NCBI RefSeq assembly: GCF_900162685.1
Contig: NZ_LT727828.1
Location: 894,824-958,823, forward strand
DNA from: Terribacillus halophilus
Lineage (GTDB): Bacteria; Bacillota; Bacilli; Bacillales; Amphibacillaceae
Length of the DNA stretch: 64,000 bases
Direction: 5' to 3'
The notes under the pieces were generated by a model that saw only the letters and a list, made by a program, of their open reading frames with translations, did no database searches and was not told the DNA's origin. Both the position numbers and the translations under genes were made by a program. Shown here in pieces: positions 35,860 to 45,138 of this stretch (positions are counted from its first letter, which is position 1; the number at the start of each line of letters is the position of its first letter).

Positions 35860-36363
35860 ATGAGCATGAAAAAATGGGCTTATGGGTTGCTGCCGCTGGC
35901 ATGCATCATCATTATATTCCTATTTTCCGCCACTCCCTATCAGGAGCAGGATATTAAACCGATGCTTGCTTCCCATATTGATCTGAGTCCGCTCGTGCCT
36001 TATTTGTCACCCATTCAGTTTACCTATCATGGTAACGAAGTTAGTGTGGAGGCAGTAGGCATTTATTCCTTTGTAGAGTTCTTCATCCGAAAAGGAGCTC
36101 ACTTTACCGTTTATTTCTTTCTTGCCATTTTGGCATGTATGGCACTATATAAAGGGTTTGGCTTTAAGTACCGTGTATCGCTGCAGCTAGCGCTAGTGGT
36201 TTCCATTGTGTATGCGTGTTTTGATGAGTTTCACCAAAGCATAACACCTGGCCGGACACCTTATGTCGGTGATGTTGTGATTGATACAATCGGTGCGGGT
36301 GCAGGTCTTCTTGTCATCATTATCGGGAGGAACTTGTACCATCTCTACTGGAAGCGCTCCTGA
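35860..36363 (+). CDS. VanZ-family membrane protein
   Basis: 167 residues with four predicted membrane helices and the VanZ signature DEFHQSITPGRTPYVGDVVID, plus RKGAHFTVYFFLA. VanZ proteins in some species raise teicoplanin resistance; most homologues are uncharacterised. GGAGGGGAAAG precedes the ATG. A single gene. Confidence 0.82.
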   Translation: MSMKKWAYGLLPLACIIIIFLFSATPYQEQDIKPMLASHIDLSPLVPYLSPIQFTYHGNEVSVEAVGIYSFVEFFIRKGAHFTVYFFLAILACMALYKGFGFKYRVSLQLALVVSIVYACFDEFHQSITPGRTPYVGDVVIDTIGAGAGLLVIIIGRNLYHLYWKRS

Positions 36364-36413
36364 TTGCGTCAATGTGCTTATTTTTTACAAATTTGGACAT
36401 GTTCTTGCATAAA

Positions 36414-36425
36414 ATGTGGTATAGT
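36414..36425 (+). promoter_or_regulatory. Extended -10 promoter for the 46-residue gene
   Basis: TGGTATAGT matches the extended -10 form TGnTATAAT in eight of the nine positions; it lies about 70 bases upstream of the GTG start. No convincing -35 is seen. Confidence 0.4.
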
Positions 36426-36494
36426 CACTAGGTGTAACGCGATACAGTTTGCGTACATATCGTATAGTATCGATTTACCAAACGAGGTGACATA

Positions 36495-36635
36495 GTGAAA
36501 GAGCAGGAAATCTACAAGAACATCCTTGTAAAATTAATCTCTCAAACGGAGAATAAACAGATCAATGACACAAGTGACATGATGACAAAGCTAATCCAAG
36601 AATTACAATCATATCGAACAGCAAGCCATAATTAA
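36495..36635 (+). CDS. 46-residue protein of unknown function
   Basis: A short gene with GAGGTGA five bases before a GTG start and its own terminator directly after the stop. The product (starting MKEQEIYKNILVKLISQ and ending YRTASHN) is polar and predicted helical. I do not recognise the family. The complete set of promoter, ribosome site and terminator argues for a real gene despite the short length. Confidence 0.6.
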   Translation: MKEQEIYKNILVKLISQTENKQINDTSDMMTKLIQELQSYRTASHN

Positions 36636-36673
36636 AAGAGCAGCGAACCGACAATCGGCGCTGCTCTTTTTTG
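36634..36673 (+). terminator. Terminator after the 46-residue gene
   Basis: AAAAGAGCAGCG pairs with CGCTGCTCTTTT, with an inner CCGA/TCGG, followed by six Ts. Confidence 0.9.
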
Positions 36674-36691
36674 TTTATCCCTCAAAGTTTA

Positions 36692-36705
36692 CGAATGCGT
36701 TTTCA
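36692..36705 (+). promoter_or_regulatory. Weak cre-like site upstream of nagA
   Basis: CGAATGCGTTTTCA fits 8 of the 10 defined positions of the CcpA consensus, with the central CG and the final CA kept. Confidence 0.3.
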
Positions 36706-36773
36706 AACTTATTTCTTTCTCCTTCGCAATATGCTAGGCTGTAGGTGATAATAAGGAAAGAAGGGAAACAGGA

Positions 36774-37931
36774 ATGGGTGACATATTGCTTCGGAATATC
36801 CGTATTTGCACGCCTGATAGCATGATTGACGGTTATATTGGTATGGCAAATGGGGTAATAGTAGAGATGGGTGAAAATAATCCTACTATAGAATATGCGC
36901 AAGAAGTGGATGGAGGGCACCGCTTGGCATTACCAGGCTTTATTGATGGACATATTCATGGAGCGGCAGGTGCCGATACAATGGATGCCACGCAGGAAAG
37001 CTTGCACAAAATAGCAGCATGGCTGCCGAATGAAGGTACAACGACTTTCTTAGCTACGACAATAACCCAAAGTCAGTCAGCTATCGAATCCGCGCTGGAA
37101 CAGGTGCGCTTGTTTGAGAACAAGCAAGGTGAGGCTGAATTGATTGGTGTGCACTTAGAAGGTCCATTTGTGAACGAAAAAAAAGCGGGAGCACAGCCGC
37201 TAAAGCATATTCAGAAACCTGACAGGGCGCTGTTTTCTAAATGGCAGGAAACAGCTGGAGGTAAGGTCAAGGTTGTTACATTAGCGCCGGAATGTGACGA
37301 CAACTATCAGCTGACAGAAATGCTGGCTTCAGAAAATGTCATTGCCACGGCAGGACACACAGATAGTACTTTTGAAGAAATAAAAGAAGCTTCTGCCCAT
37401 GGAGTTAGCCAGCTGACGCATTTGTGTAATCAAATGAATGGTATTCATCATCGTGATATTGGAGCGGTAGGAGCAGGGTTTCTGCTTTCTTCGCTAACTT
37501 GTGAGCTAATCGCTGACGGCATTCACGTTGCACCAGAGATGCTTCGTTTGATTTTCCAAAATGTCGGTGCAGAGAGATTACTGCTTATTACGGATTCCCT
37601 ACGCGGAAAAGGCTTGGAAGACGGCATGTATGATCTAGGCGGACAAGCTGTAACCGTTACAGAGGGCAAAGCACTCTTGCCAGATGGGACGCTGGCTGGC
37701 AGTATGCTGCAGATGAAAGACGCCATTCGCAATATGGCTGACTTTGCAGGAGCGTCGGTTGCGGATATTGTAAAAATGACAGCTGAAAATCCGGCAAAGC
37801 AATTTGGCATTTATGATCGAAAAGGTTCTCTTGAGATAGGGAAAGATGCAGATATTGTCCTGCTGGATGACGAGCTGACATTACAGACAACCTATTGCAG
37901 AGGAAAATTGGCTTATCAGAAGGAGAAATGA
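36774..37931 (+). CDS. nagA: N-acetylglucosamine-6-phosphate deacetylase NagA
   Basis: 385 residues of the amidohydrolase family. The metal-site motif GHIHG, HLEGPFVN, AGHTDST, THLCNQMN and ITDSLRG are in the expected order. It converts GlcNAc-6P to glucosamine-6P plus acetate. The ATG follows GAAACAGGA, a weak ribosome site. It is followed by nagB. It can receive GlcNAc-6P made by MurQ (27.7 kb) as well as free GlcNAc routes. No nagR regulator gene is adjacent. Confidence 0.93.
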   Translation: MGDILLRNIRICTPDSMIDGYIGMANGVIVEMGENNPTIEYAQEVDGGHRLALPGFIDGHIHGAAGADTMDATQESLHKIAAWLPNEGTTTFLATTITQSQSAIESALEQVRLFENKQGEAELIGVHLEGPFVNEKKAGAQPLKHIQKPDRALFSKWQETAGGKVKVVTLAPECDDNYQLTEMLASENVIATAGHTDSTFEEIKEASAHGVSQLTHLCNQMNGIHHRDIGAVGAGFLLSSLTCELIADGIHVAPEMLRLIFQNVGAERLLLITDSLRGKGLEDGMYDLGGQAVTVTEGKALLPDGTLAGSMLQMKDAIRNMADFAGASVADIVKMTAENPAKQFGIYDRKGSLEIGKDADIVLLDDELTLQTTYCRGKLAYQKEK

Positions 37932-37933
37932 CA

Positions 37934-38689
37934 ATGCTTACAATGGAGAAAGCACAAGATTATAAAGATTTAAGCCAAATGGCTGCTGAGAAGATTATTA
38001 CGAAACTTTCCCATAAGCCCGAAGCGGTTCTGGGGCTTGCCACTGGTTCAACCCCGGTCGGCTTGTACGAAGCTTTGGTTGCGGCCTACAAAGAAAAACG
38101 GTTTTCTTTGGCAAAAGCAACGACGTTTAATTTGGATGAGTACGTTGGGATTCATCCGAGTGATGAGAATAGTTATGCCTGCTATATGGGCAAGCATTTG
38201 TTTAGTCATGTTGATTTACCAGAGGCTGCAGCGCACCTACCAAATGGCGAAACAGCGGATTTAGATGCAGCTTGCGCCCAATATGAGAAGCAGATCGCTT
38301 CTGCTGGCGGAATAGATTTGCAGGTGATTGGCATTGGACTGAACGGGCATATCGGTTTTAACGAACCATATACACCGTTCGATCAGCGGACTCATGTCGT
38401 CGAATTAGACAAAACCACAAGGGAAGCAAATGCCCGGTTCTTTCCCAACTTGGATGCTGTGCCGACACATGCCATTACGATGGGAATTCAAAACATTATG
38501 GAAAGCAAAGAATTGCTGCTGCTTGTATCTGGTGAACAAAAAGCTGCGGTGTTGGAACGACTTGTGTATGGGGATGTAACGGAAGCATTCCCGGCCTCGA
38601 TTATTAAGGAGCACCCGAATGTGACGATAATAGCGGATCAAGGAGCTTTGAGCGGGCTTAAAGCTGCTGACTATCAAGCTGGGAACTAA
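37934..38689 (+). CDS. nagB: Glucosamine-6-phosphate deaminase NagB
   Basis: 251 residues. It converts glucosamine-6P to fructose-6P and ammonia. LGLATGSTPVGLY (phosphate loop), FNLDEYVG and GIGLNGHIGFNEP are conserved motifs. ATG 37934 has an 8-base spacing to AGGAG; ATG 37928 overlaps the nagA stop but is only two bases from that site. It completes the path from amino sugars to glycolysis. Confidence 0.94.
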   Translation: MLTMEKAQDYKDLSQMAAEKIITKLSHKPEAVLGLATGSTPVGLYEALVAAYKEKRFSLAKATTFNLDEYVGIHPSDENSYACYMGKHLFSHVDLPEAAAHLPNGETADLDAACAQYEKQIASAGGIDLQVIGIGLNGHIGFNEPYTPFDQRTHVVELDKTTREANARFFPNLDAVPTHAITMGIQNIMESKELLLLVSGEQKAAVLERLVYGDVTEAFPASIIKEHPNVTIIADQGALSGLKAADYQAGN

Positions 38690-38717
38690 TTAATTTCCCG
38701 GGGAATAAATTTTGTCG

Positions 38718-38762
38718 AAAAAAGATGTGCAGACGTCCGATGACGTTTACACATCTTTTTCT
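38718..38762. terminator. Bidirectional terminator between nagB and yvyE
   Basis: AAAAAGATGTG pairs with CACATCTTTTT, with an inner GACGTC/GACGT. The converging yvyE stop lies within it. Confidence 0.85.
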
Positions 38763-39379
38763 ACATATTCTTGTCCGCCGAATTTGATTTCAGCTTGAGC
38801 ATTGGTCAAATCAGTTATATATGCTTCAAATTCCTGCTCTTGTCCTGATTCCATCGCAGCATGCAGGATAACGCGGTCAGCATAATCAATGTTTTGCAAT
38901 GTGTAAGCAGACTGCCGCAAATCATTCTCAACTTTCCCAAGTAATGTGTAATCGATATGAATTTCGGCTAGCTGCATAAGCTGTCTTTCTACTACACCGA
39001 TTGTATCAATTGATTGAGATGCAGAACCCGAATAAGCACGGATAAGGCCGCCAGCTCCAAGTTTGATGCCGCCGAAATATCTTGTTACCACAACTGCAGT
39101 ATCCTTCAGCCCTTTTTTCTTCAGCACTTCCAAAATCGGTACGCCAGCTGTACCGCTCGGTTCACCGTCGTCACTCGCCTTTTGAATCAAATCATGCTCG
39201 CCAATCATGTAAGCAGAGCAATTGTGGGTAGCATCTTTATGTTCCTTTTTTATCTTTTGTACAAAAGCGATAGCTTCTTCTTCCGTCTCGACACGCTTTA
39301 CATGACCAATAAAACGGGATTTTTGGATGACAATTTCGTGTGCGCCTTCCGTTTTTACGGTAAAATAAGTAGTAAGCAT
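38747..39379 (-). CDS. yvyE: YigZ/IMPACT-family protein YvyE
   Basis: 210 residues. An N-terminal UPF0029/IMPACT domain contains DATHNCSAYMIG, DDGEPSGTAGVP and TRYFGGIKLGAGGLIRAY, followed by a small DUF1949 domain. The start MLTTYFTVK matches B. subtilis YvyE; GGAGGT lies upstream. The position divergent from degS is the same as in B. subtilis. The biochemical role is uncertain; homologues are linked to translation control. Confidence 0.9.
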   Translation of the reverse strand: MLTTYFTVKTEGAHEIVIQKSRFIGHVKRVETEEEAIAFVQKIKKEHKDATHNCSAYMIGEHDLIQKASDDGEPSGTAGVPILEVLKKKGLKDTAVVVTRYFGGIKLGAGGLIRAYSGSASQSIDTIGVVERQLMQLAEIHIDYTLLGKVENDLRQSAYTLQNIDYADRVILHAAMESGQEQEFEAYITDLTNAQAEIKFGGQEYVEKDV

Positions 39380-39516
39380 CTTGCGTTTTACCTCCTTGAG
39401 CACTCATTATATAAAGATAGCAGAAAATGTGTCGAATTACACAGAAAAGTATGCCGTACACCCCCAAAAGCAGTTAGGTAATTCGAATGATATAGCATAA
39501 TAGATTGGTGGAGAAA

Positions 39517-40662
39517 ATGAAAATGGCAAAAAAAATCGAAGACAAAGCGCTCGATTCCATCATCAATGAAATGGTGGAAGCTGTCGAGAATAGCAAGGAT
39601 GAGATTTTTTACATAGGAGAAGAATCGCGCATGGAATATGAACAGCTTCTTGCTGATCTGCAGCTCACGAAGGAAAAAGTGGCTGACATGATTAAAGAAG
39701 GTGATCAGCTTGAACAGAAGGTCCGCTATTCCAAGATGCGTCTGTCTGATGTGAGCCGCGATTTCGACCGCTATTCAGAAGAAGAAATTCGAGAAGTGTA
39801 CGAGCAGACGCATAAGCTGCAAAGTGAACTTCGTATGTCTCGTGAGAAGGAAAAAATTCTTCGTGAGCGGCGTGATGAAACGCAGCGGCGACTGCAAAGC
39901 CTGGAGCTGAAGATGAAGCGCGCAGAGGGACTTGTAGGCAAAATCAGCGTTGTTCTTAACTATTTGAACGATGATTTCAAACAAGTTTCCCAGCTGATTC
40001 ATGATGCAAAGGAAAAACAGGAATTTGGATTGAAAATTATTGAAGCACAAGAGGAAGAACGGCGCCGCCTCTCCAGAGAAATGCATGATGGTCCTGCACA
40101 GATGCTAGCCAATATCTTGCTTCGATCGGAGCTTGTTGATCGGACATTCCGCGAAAGGAGCACGGAAGAGGCACTGCTGGAAATCCAGAATATGCGCAAA
40201 ATGGTCCGCAGCTCTCTGTATGAGGTTCGCCGTATCATTTATGATCTTCGTCCGATGGCGCTTGATGATCTTGGACTTTTGCCTACCATCAAAAAATATT
40301 TGAACAATATTGAGGAATTTAATAATATTCACATTGAGTTTACCGCTCTGAAAGCAGAAAAGCGCTTGAATCCGAAGTACGAGGTAGCGCTGTTCCGTTT
40401 GACACAGGAAGCGGTCCAAAATGCTGTTAAGCATGCGGAACCAACAACAATCAAAGTTCGTTTAGAAGTAATGCAGGAACTCGTCGTCATCAGTATCATT
40501 GATGATGGGAGAGGCTTTGATATTACCCAGAAGAAAGAGAATTCATTCGGTATAATTGGAATGCGGGAGCGAGTCGAAATGCTCGATGGATCTATCAATT
40601 TTTATTCGGAAATCGGGAAAGGCACGCGCGTTTTAATCAAAGTCCCGCTCACAGACGGATAA
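39517..40662 (+). CDS. degS: Sensor histidine kinase DegS
   Basis: 381 residues, soluble, with no membrane helix. A long N-terminal coiled-coil sensory region (about 20-180) is followed by the HisKA_3 phosphoacceptor helix (SREMHDGPAQMLA, His190, His189 in B. subtilis) and the ATPase domain (EAVQNAVKHAE, DDGRGFD, FGIIGMRERV). It phosphorylates DegU to steer motility, competence and exoenzyme production. The start is between ATG 39517 and 39523; GGTGGAG lies upstream. Confidence 0.94.
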   Translation: MKMAKKIEDKALDSIINEMVEAVENSKDEIFYIGEESRMEYEQLLADLQLTKEKVADMIKEGDQLEQKVRYSKMRLSDVSRDFDRYSEEEIREVYEQTHKLQSELRMSREKEKILRERRDETQRRLQSLELKMKRAEGLVGKISVVLNYLNDDFKQVSQLIHDAKEKQEFGLKIIEAQEEERRRLSREMHDGPAQMLANILLRSELVDRTFRERSTEEALLEIQNMRKMVRSSLYEVRRIIYDLRPMALDDLGLLPTIKKYLNNIEEFNNIHIEFTALKAEKRLNPKYEVALFRLTQEAVQNAVKHAEPTTIKVRLEVMQELVVISIIDDGRGFDITQKKENSFGIIGMRERVEMLDGSINFYSEIGKGTRVLIKVPLTDG

Positions 40663-40832
40663 AAAGTGGCAGGAGACAGGTAATTATGCTTATAATTAAA
40701 AGCATGCCACTAACGTCATCCGATATGTAAGACTGGTTAACGGACTTATTTAAAACGATTAATACTTTTAAACAATTTAACATGCAGTTAAAAAAGAAAA
40801 AAAGACATGAACTTGTAGGAGGAGCGAACCAC

Positions 40833-41513
40833 ATGAGTACTGGGATATTATTGATTGATGACCACAAGCTATTTCGAGAGGGAGTAAAGCGCATTCTCGA
40901 ATTTGAACCAGCTTTCCAGGTTGTCGCAGAGGGGGATGACGGTTCAGAAGCACTTGAACTCGTCGAAAAATACAATCCGGATGTCGTCCTAATGGACATC
41001 AACATGCCTACTACGAACGGTGTACAAGCAACAGCTGATCTAATCAAGCACCGTCCGGATATTAATGTTATTATCCTTTCCATCCACGATGACGAAAACT
41101 ATGTCACACATGCGTTGAAAACAGGAGCACAAGGTTACTTGCTGAAAGAAATGGATGCAGATTCTTTAATTGATGCGATTAAAGTCGTAAGTGAAGGTGG
41201 TTCCTACTTGCACCCGAAAGTGACACATAATCTTGTGAAGGAATACCGTCGCTTAGCAGAGGAAAACAACTCGTCCATCTCCAGTAGAATTGGCGAGCAT
41301 CGCCGTCCGCTGCACTTACTGACACGCCGGGAATGTGAAGTGCTGCAGCTGCTTGCAGACGGCAAGAGCAACCGCGGCGTAGCGGAAGCTTTATACATTA
41401 GTGAGAAAACAGTCAAGAACCATGTGAGTAATATCCTGCAAAAGATGAACGTAAACGACCGCACGCAGGCAGTTGTAACGGCAATCCGCAACGGCTGGGT
41501 CGAAGTTTTGTAA
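40833..41513 (+). CDS. degU: Response regulator DegU
   Basis: 226 residues. The receiver domain has the acidic pocket (IDDH) and phosphorylated Asp55 (VVLMDINMP); the C-terminal LuxR-type helix-turn-helix is at about 155-220 ([31 protein letters not shown]). AGGAGG precedes the ATG. The 170-base gap after degS may hold a separate promoter, but none is clear. Repeat copy 3 directly after the stop provides the terminator. Confidence 0.95.
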   Translation: MSTGILLIDDHKLFREGVKRILEFEPAFQVVAEGDDGSEALELVEKYNPDVVLMDINMPTTNGVQATADLIKHRPDINVIILSIHDDENYVTHALKTGAQGYLLKEMDADSLIDAIKVVSEGGSYLHPKVTHNLVKEYRRLAEENNSSISSRIGEHRRPLHLLTRRECEVLQLLADGKSNRGVAEALYISEKTVKNHVSNILQKMNVNDRTQAVVTAIRNGWVEVL

Positions 41514-41518
41514 AAAGT

Positions 41519-41953
41519 GAAGAGGCTTGGACATAACTGTTTAAGCTATTTGAAAATCCAAACAACTGCTGTTATTTGCAGTATTGTTTGGATTTTTTTG
41601 ATTGGAGAGAGAGAGCATTGCTTCGGTAATACACTCCGCTTTCCTGCGGGCGGCTGGTGAGCCTCCTCATGCAAAAAAACGCACTGCGGGGTCTCGCCTA
41701 GCCTTCCTCCCGCGGGAGTCTCCGTGTATTTCCTACGCTGATTGTGTTATGAGGCACCTTCAATAGTAAAGGGAGAATACGTAGGCTCCTCGAAAAAGAT
41801 AGCGATTTTCTTGTCGGTGTTTTACTTCAAAAGCTATTCTTTTCCAATGGTAACAGCAAGAGTTAGAGAGGCAGCATCCCTCGGAGGACTGCATTAAAAT
41901 AGTAGGGATGTATGAATTGTTCGCGTAAAGGATGACTTAATCTAGTTGTGTCC
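41519..41953 (+). repeat. Dispersed repeat, copy 3 (modules A, B, C)
   Basis: Starts GAAGAGGCTTGGAC six bases after degU. Module A (41553-41599) is a terminator: AATCCAAACAA pairs with TTGTTTGGATT, with an inner CTGC/GCAG, then seven Ts. Module B is the GC-rich hairpin with outer arms GGTAATACAC / GTGTATTTCC (one mismatch). Module C has CTCCTCGAAAAAGATAGCG and ends near GTTCGCGTAAAGG. The remaining 180 bases to degV (41954-42130) hold nothing I recognise. Confidence 0.88.
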
Positions 41954-42130
41954 TAGGCTTTTTTCTGTTTTCTACAACAGAAATAAATTTGAAACCACGT
42001 AATCCTGAAGAAAAACGCAAAAAATACACACCTTGCAGAGAATGAATTGTCCAGTAGAAGGATGCAAAAAGGACACGCATAGGGTAAGATAAACAGAAAG
42101 AGTGAAAAAATGTAAGGGAGACCGATAAGT

Positions 42131-42973
42131 ATGAAAATTGCTGTAATGACAGATAGTACAGCATATCTTACGCCAGAACAGCGAGAAGCTTTTGATATAC
42201 ATATGATTCCATTGCAGGTCGTCTTTGACGATGCAACGTATGAGGAAGAAGTCGATATTAGCACTGCGGAATTTTATGAGAAAATCAAGCAGCAGAAAAG
42301 CTTGCCGAAAACGTCGCAGCCTGTTGTGGGGAAAGTGATTGAGAAGCTGGAAGAACTGAGCAAAACATACGATGCTGTAATTAGCATTCACCTTTCCAGC
42401 GGCATAAGCGGTACGTACCAATCGATGGTGGCGGCTGATGATATGGTCGAAGGAATTGATGTGTATGCTTATGATTCCGAATTGAGCTGTATGCCGCAAG
42501 CCTATTATGCAATGGAAGCGGCTCAAATGGTAAACACAGGCGCATCCGTCGAAGCAATCCTGGAACGGCTGGATGAAATGAAACAAACGATGATTGCTTA
42601 CTTTATGGTAGATGATTTATCCAACTTACAGCGCGGAGGCCGTCTGAATGGTGCTCAAGCACTTATCGGCAGCTTGCTTCAAGTGAAGCCAGTGCTTCAT
42701 TTTGAAGATAAAGTCATTGTCCCATTTGAGAAGATTCGGACCAAGAAAAAAGCACTTAGCCGAATCAAGTCTTTATTCGCTGAACAAGCAGCAGGTGGAG
42801 ATAAAATGAGAGCTTGCTTTATTCATGCCAATCGCCCCGAAGAAGCGGAAGCACTTCGAGCGGAGATGCAAGCAGAATATCCAAATTCAGAAATTGATGT
42901 ATCTTATTTTGGTCCAGTCATCGGTACCCATCTTGGAGAAGGTGCCATCGGACTGACGTGGTATAAAGTGTAA
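42131..42973 (+). CDS. degV: DegV-family fatty-acid-binding protein
   Basis: 280 residues of the DegV family. The N-terminal MKIAVMTDSTAYL, the SSGISGTYQSM motif and QRGGRLNGAQALIG are characteristic. DegV proteins (FakB) bind fatty acids for phosphorylation by FakA. The position after degSU matches yviA/degV of B. subtilis. AGGGAGACC precedes the ATG. Confidence 0.9.
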   Translation: MKIAVMTDSTAYLTPEQREAFDIHMIPLQVVFDDATYEEEVDISTAEFYEKIKQQKSLPKTSQPVVGKVIEKLEELSKTYDAVISIHLSSGISGTYQSMVAADDMVEGIDVYAYDSELSCMPQAYYAMEAAQMVNTGASVEAILERLDEMKQTMIAYFMVDDLSNLQRGGRLNGAQALIGSLLQVKPVLHFEDKVIVPFEKIRTKKKALSRIKSLFAEQAAGGDKMRACFIHANRPEEAEALRAEMQAEYPNSEIDVSYFGPVIGTHLGEGAIGLTWYKV

Positions 42974-43003
42974 AAGGGGAGAGTTTATCTTCCCTTTTTT
43001 TAA
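42973..43003 (+). terminator. Terminator between degV and comFA
   Basis: AAAAGGGGAGA pairs with TCTTCCCTTTT (one G-T pair), followed by Ts. Confidence 0.75.
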
Positions 43004-43021
43004 TAGGAAAGGAGCAGTTAT

Positions 43022-44416
43022 ATGGAAATTGATCCAAAACGCTATGGTGGCAAGCAGCTATTGCGTCGTGAAATCCCTCTCTCATCTTCCCTCTTTGAAC
43101 AGGCGCTGCAGCAGCATTGCTTCAAGAAAATCCCCGGTATCCGCAAAGAAAAAGGACATGCATACTGCAATCGCTGTAATGCTAGTGACGCTCATCTGCA
43201 AAGTATTGCCTGTCAAAAATGTGACCAAACCCATCTTTATTGCCGAAACTGTATTCAAATGGGCAGAGTCAGTGCCTGTGAGCAGCTTTATGAATGGACG
43301 GGACCTGAACCGGCGTGGCCCGTTCATACTACTCCTTGTGCTTGGAACGGGGAACTTACTGTGCATCAGCAAGTTGCAGCCAATGCGATTGACCGGGCCA
43401 TACAGCTGAATGATAGGTTATTAATCCATGCAGTTTGCGGTGCAGGGAAAACGGAGATGCTTTTTCAAGGTATTACAAGTGCCCTCCAGAAAGGCAAACG
43501 CGTCTGCCTGGCAACACCGCGAGCCGATGTTGTGCGGGAATTGCTCCCGCGTTTTCGTGAGGCTTTCCCCAGTGTCGCGATGCAGGCTTTATATGGCGGC
43601 AGCCCGGATAAGACAGGAGACGGTCAGCTTATTCTAGCTACGACCCACCAGCTGCTCCGTTTTTACCAAGCCTTTGATGTCCTTATCATTGATGAAATCG
43701 ACGCTTTTCCTTACCATGCTGATTCCATGCTTCATTTTGCCTCTGATAAAGCAAAGAAAACAGCGTGTGCCTCTATTTTCCTCACTGCAACACCACGAAA
43801 AAAAGAAAAACAAGCCATCAAAGCCAACACGCTGCCTCATGTGTTTGTTCCGCTACGCTTCCACGGCCAGCCGCTACCTGTGCCATCTTCTAAAATTTGC
43901 TTTGGGTTAAACAAGAAACTGAAGAAGGGAAACTTGCCGAAAGGACTACTAACGTGGCTGCAAAAACGTACAAATCCCACACGCCAGGTGCTTCTGTTTT
44001 TGCCGACGGTTGCACTTGCTGATTCGCTGCAGAAAGATGCTATCTCAGCACTATACCCCTTTGCTAAAAAAATCCAGTCAAAAAATCCTGCAGAAACGCT
44101 TATCAGGACGGTACATGCTGCCGATAAAGAAAGGGAGGAGAAGGTTCAGGCCTTCCGGAATCGTGAAATTGCTATCATCTTAACGACTACTATCCTGGAG
44201 CGCGGCGTCACATTCCCGTCTGTTGATGTGGCCGTTTTAGATGCCGCACATGACGTGTTCGATGAAGCTGCACTTGTGCAAATTGCCGGTCGCGCTGGCC
44301 GCAGTCCTGCTGATCCGACGGGGGAAGTAGTCTTTTTTCATGAAGGAAGAAGCAGAGCGATGGATCAAGCAGTTAAGGCAATTCAGGACATGAACCATCG
44401 AGCGAGTAAATTATGA
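43022..44416 (+). CDS. comFA: Late competence helicase ComFA
   Basis: 464 residues. An N-terminal zinc-binding cluster (CNRC, CQKC, CRNC within about 40-85) precedes a DEAD-type helicase core with Walker A AVCGAGKTEM, DEID box and motif VI QIAGRAGRS. ComFA drives uptake of transforming DNA through the membrane. It overlaps comFC by 4 bases; the comFB gene found between them in B. subtilis is absent. Confidence 0.93.
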   Translation: MEIDPKRYGGKQLLRREIPLSSSLFEQALQQHCFKKIPGIRKEKGHAYCNRCNASDAHLQSIACQKCDQTHLYCRNCIQMGRVSACEQLYEWTGPEPAWPVHTTPCAWNGELTVHQQVAANAIDRAIQLNDRLLIHAVCGAGKTEMLFQGITSALQKGKRVCLATPRADVVRELLPRFREAFPSVAMQALYGGSPDKTGDGQLILATTHQLLRFYQAFDVLIIDEIDAFPYHADSMLHFASDKAKKTACASIFLTATPRKKEKQAIKANTLPHVFVPLRFHGQPLPVPSSKICFGLNKKLKKGNLPKGLLTWLQKRTNPTRQVLLFLPTVALADSLQKDAISALYPFAKKIQSKNPAETLIRTVHAADKEREEKVQAFRNREIAIILTTTILERGVTFPSVDVAVLDAAHDVFDEAALVQIAGRAGRSPADPTGEVVFFHEGRSRAMDQAVKAIQDMNHRASKL

Positions 44417-45090
44417 ACAGTTGTATGTACTGCGGCGAACTGAAAAATGCTAAACCGATGTGGGCAACATTTTTTTGGCCGGAACGCATCACGTCTTTAT
44501 GTGCAACCTGCGCAAGTTCTTTTCACCTATTAACGGAGCAAGGCTGCCCAACTTGTATGAAACAAGCTGAGTCAGATACATGCAGTGATTGTTTACAATG
44601 GGAAACTTCAGATTACCAAGCTGTATTGGACAGGAATGTATCGCTGTATGGCTATGATCATTTTATGCGTGACTATGTTGCGCAATGGAAATACCGCGGT
44701 GATTATGCACTTGGAAAAGTATTTGAACACACTTTCCAGCAGCTTTTTCAGCAGCATTTCAGCAATCAGCCGTATGTGGCTGTGCCGATTCCGTTGAGCG
44801 ACGAGCGCATGCAAGAGAGGGGATTCAATCAGGCCGCCGAGCTGGCAGATTTTACGGGAGCCACTGCAATAGATGCATTGGCAAGAAAGCATGGGGAAAA
44901 ACAATCTAAACGCAGGAAGTGGGACAGGATGAAGGCAAACAACCCATTTTATCTGTCAGGAGAAGTACCTCGATATGCGGTGCTAATCGACGATATTTAT
45001 ACGACAGGTACCACATTGAGGCATGCAGCGCAGGTTCTCAAGGAAAATGGAGCGCGAAAAATAGCTGCCTGTACCTTAATCAGGGGGTAA
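44413..45090 (+). CDS. comFC: Late competence protein ComFC (phosphoribosyltransferase-like)
   Basis: 225 residues. N-terminal CxxC pairs (CMYCGE, CATC, CPTC, CSDC) form zinc ribbons. The phosphoribosyltransferase motif VLIDDIYTTGTTL lies near residue 195. It works with ComFA in transformation. Start ATG overlaps the comFA stop, so they are translationally coupled. Confidence 0.92.
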   Translation: MNSCMYCGELKNAKPMWATFFWPERITSLCATCASSFHLLTEQGCPTCMKQAESDTCSDCLQWETSDYQAVLDRNVSLYGYDHFMRDYVAQWKYRGDYALGKVFEHTFQQLFQQHFSNQPYVAVPIPLSDERMQERGFNQAAELADFTGATAIDALARKHGEKQSKRRKWDRMKANNPFYLSGEVPRYAVLIDDIYTTGTTLRHAAQVLKENGARKIAACTLIRG

Positions 45091-45138
45091 CTTTCCCATA
45101 TGCCAAATGTCGCGGAAACCGCGGCTTTAGTACCTTTA

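Noticed and set aside
39014-39481. A 155-codon plus-strand frame overlapping yvyE
   Set aside because: yvyE on the other strand has all family motifs and conserved synteny; the frame has no signals.
41937-42586. Three minus-strand frames across the degV start
   Set aside because: Antisense to degV, overlapping one another, and without ribosome sites or recognisable products.
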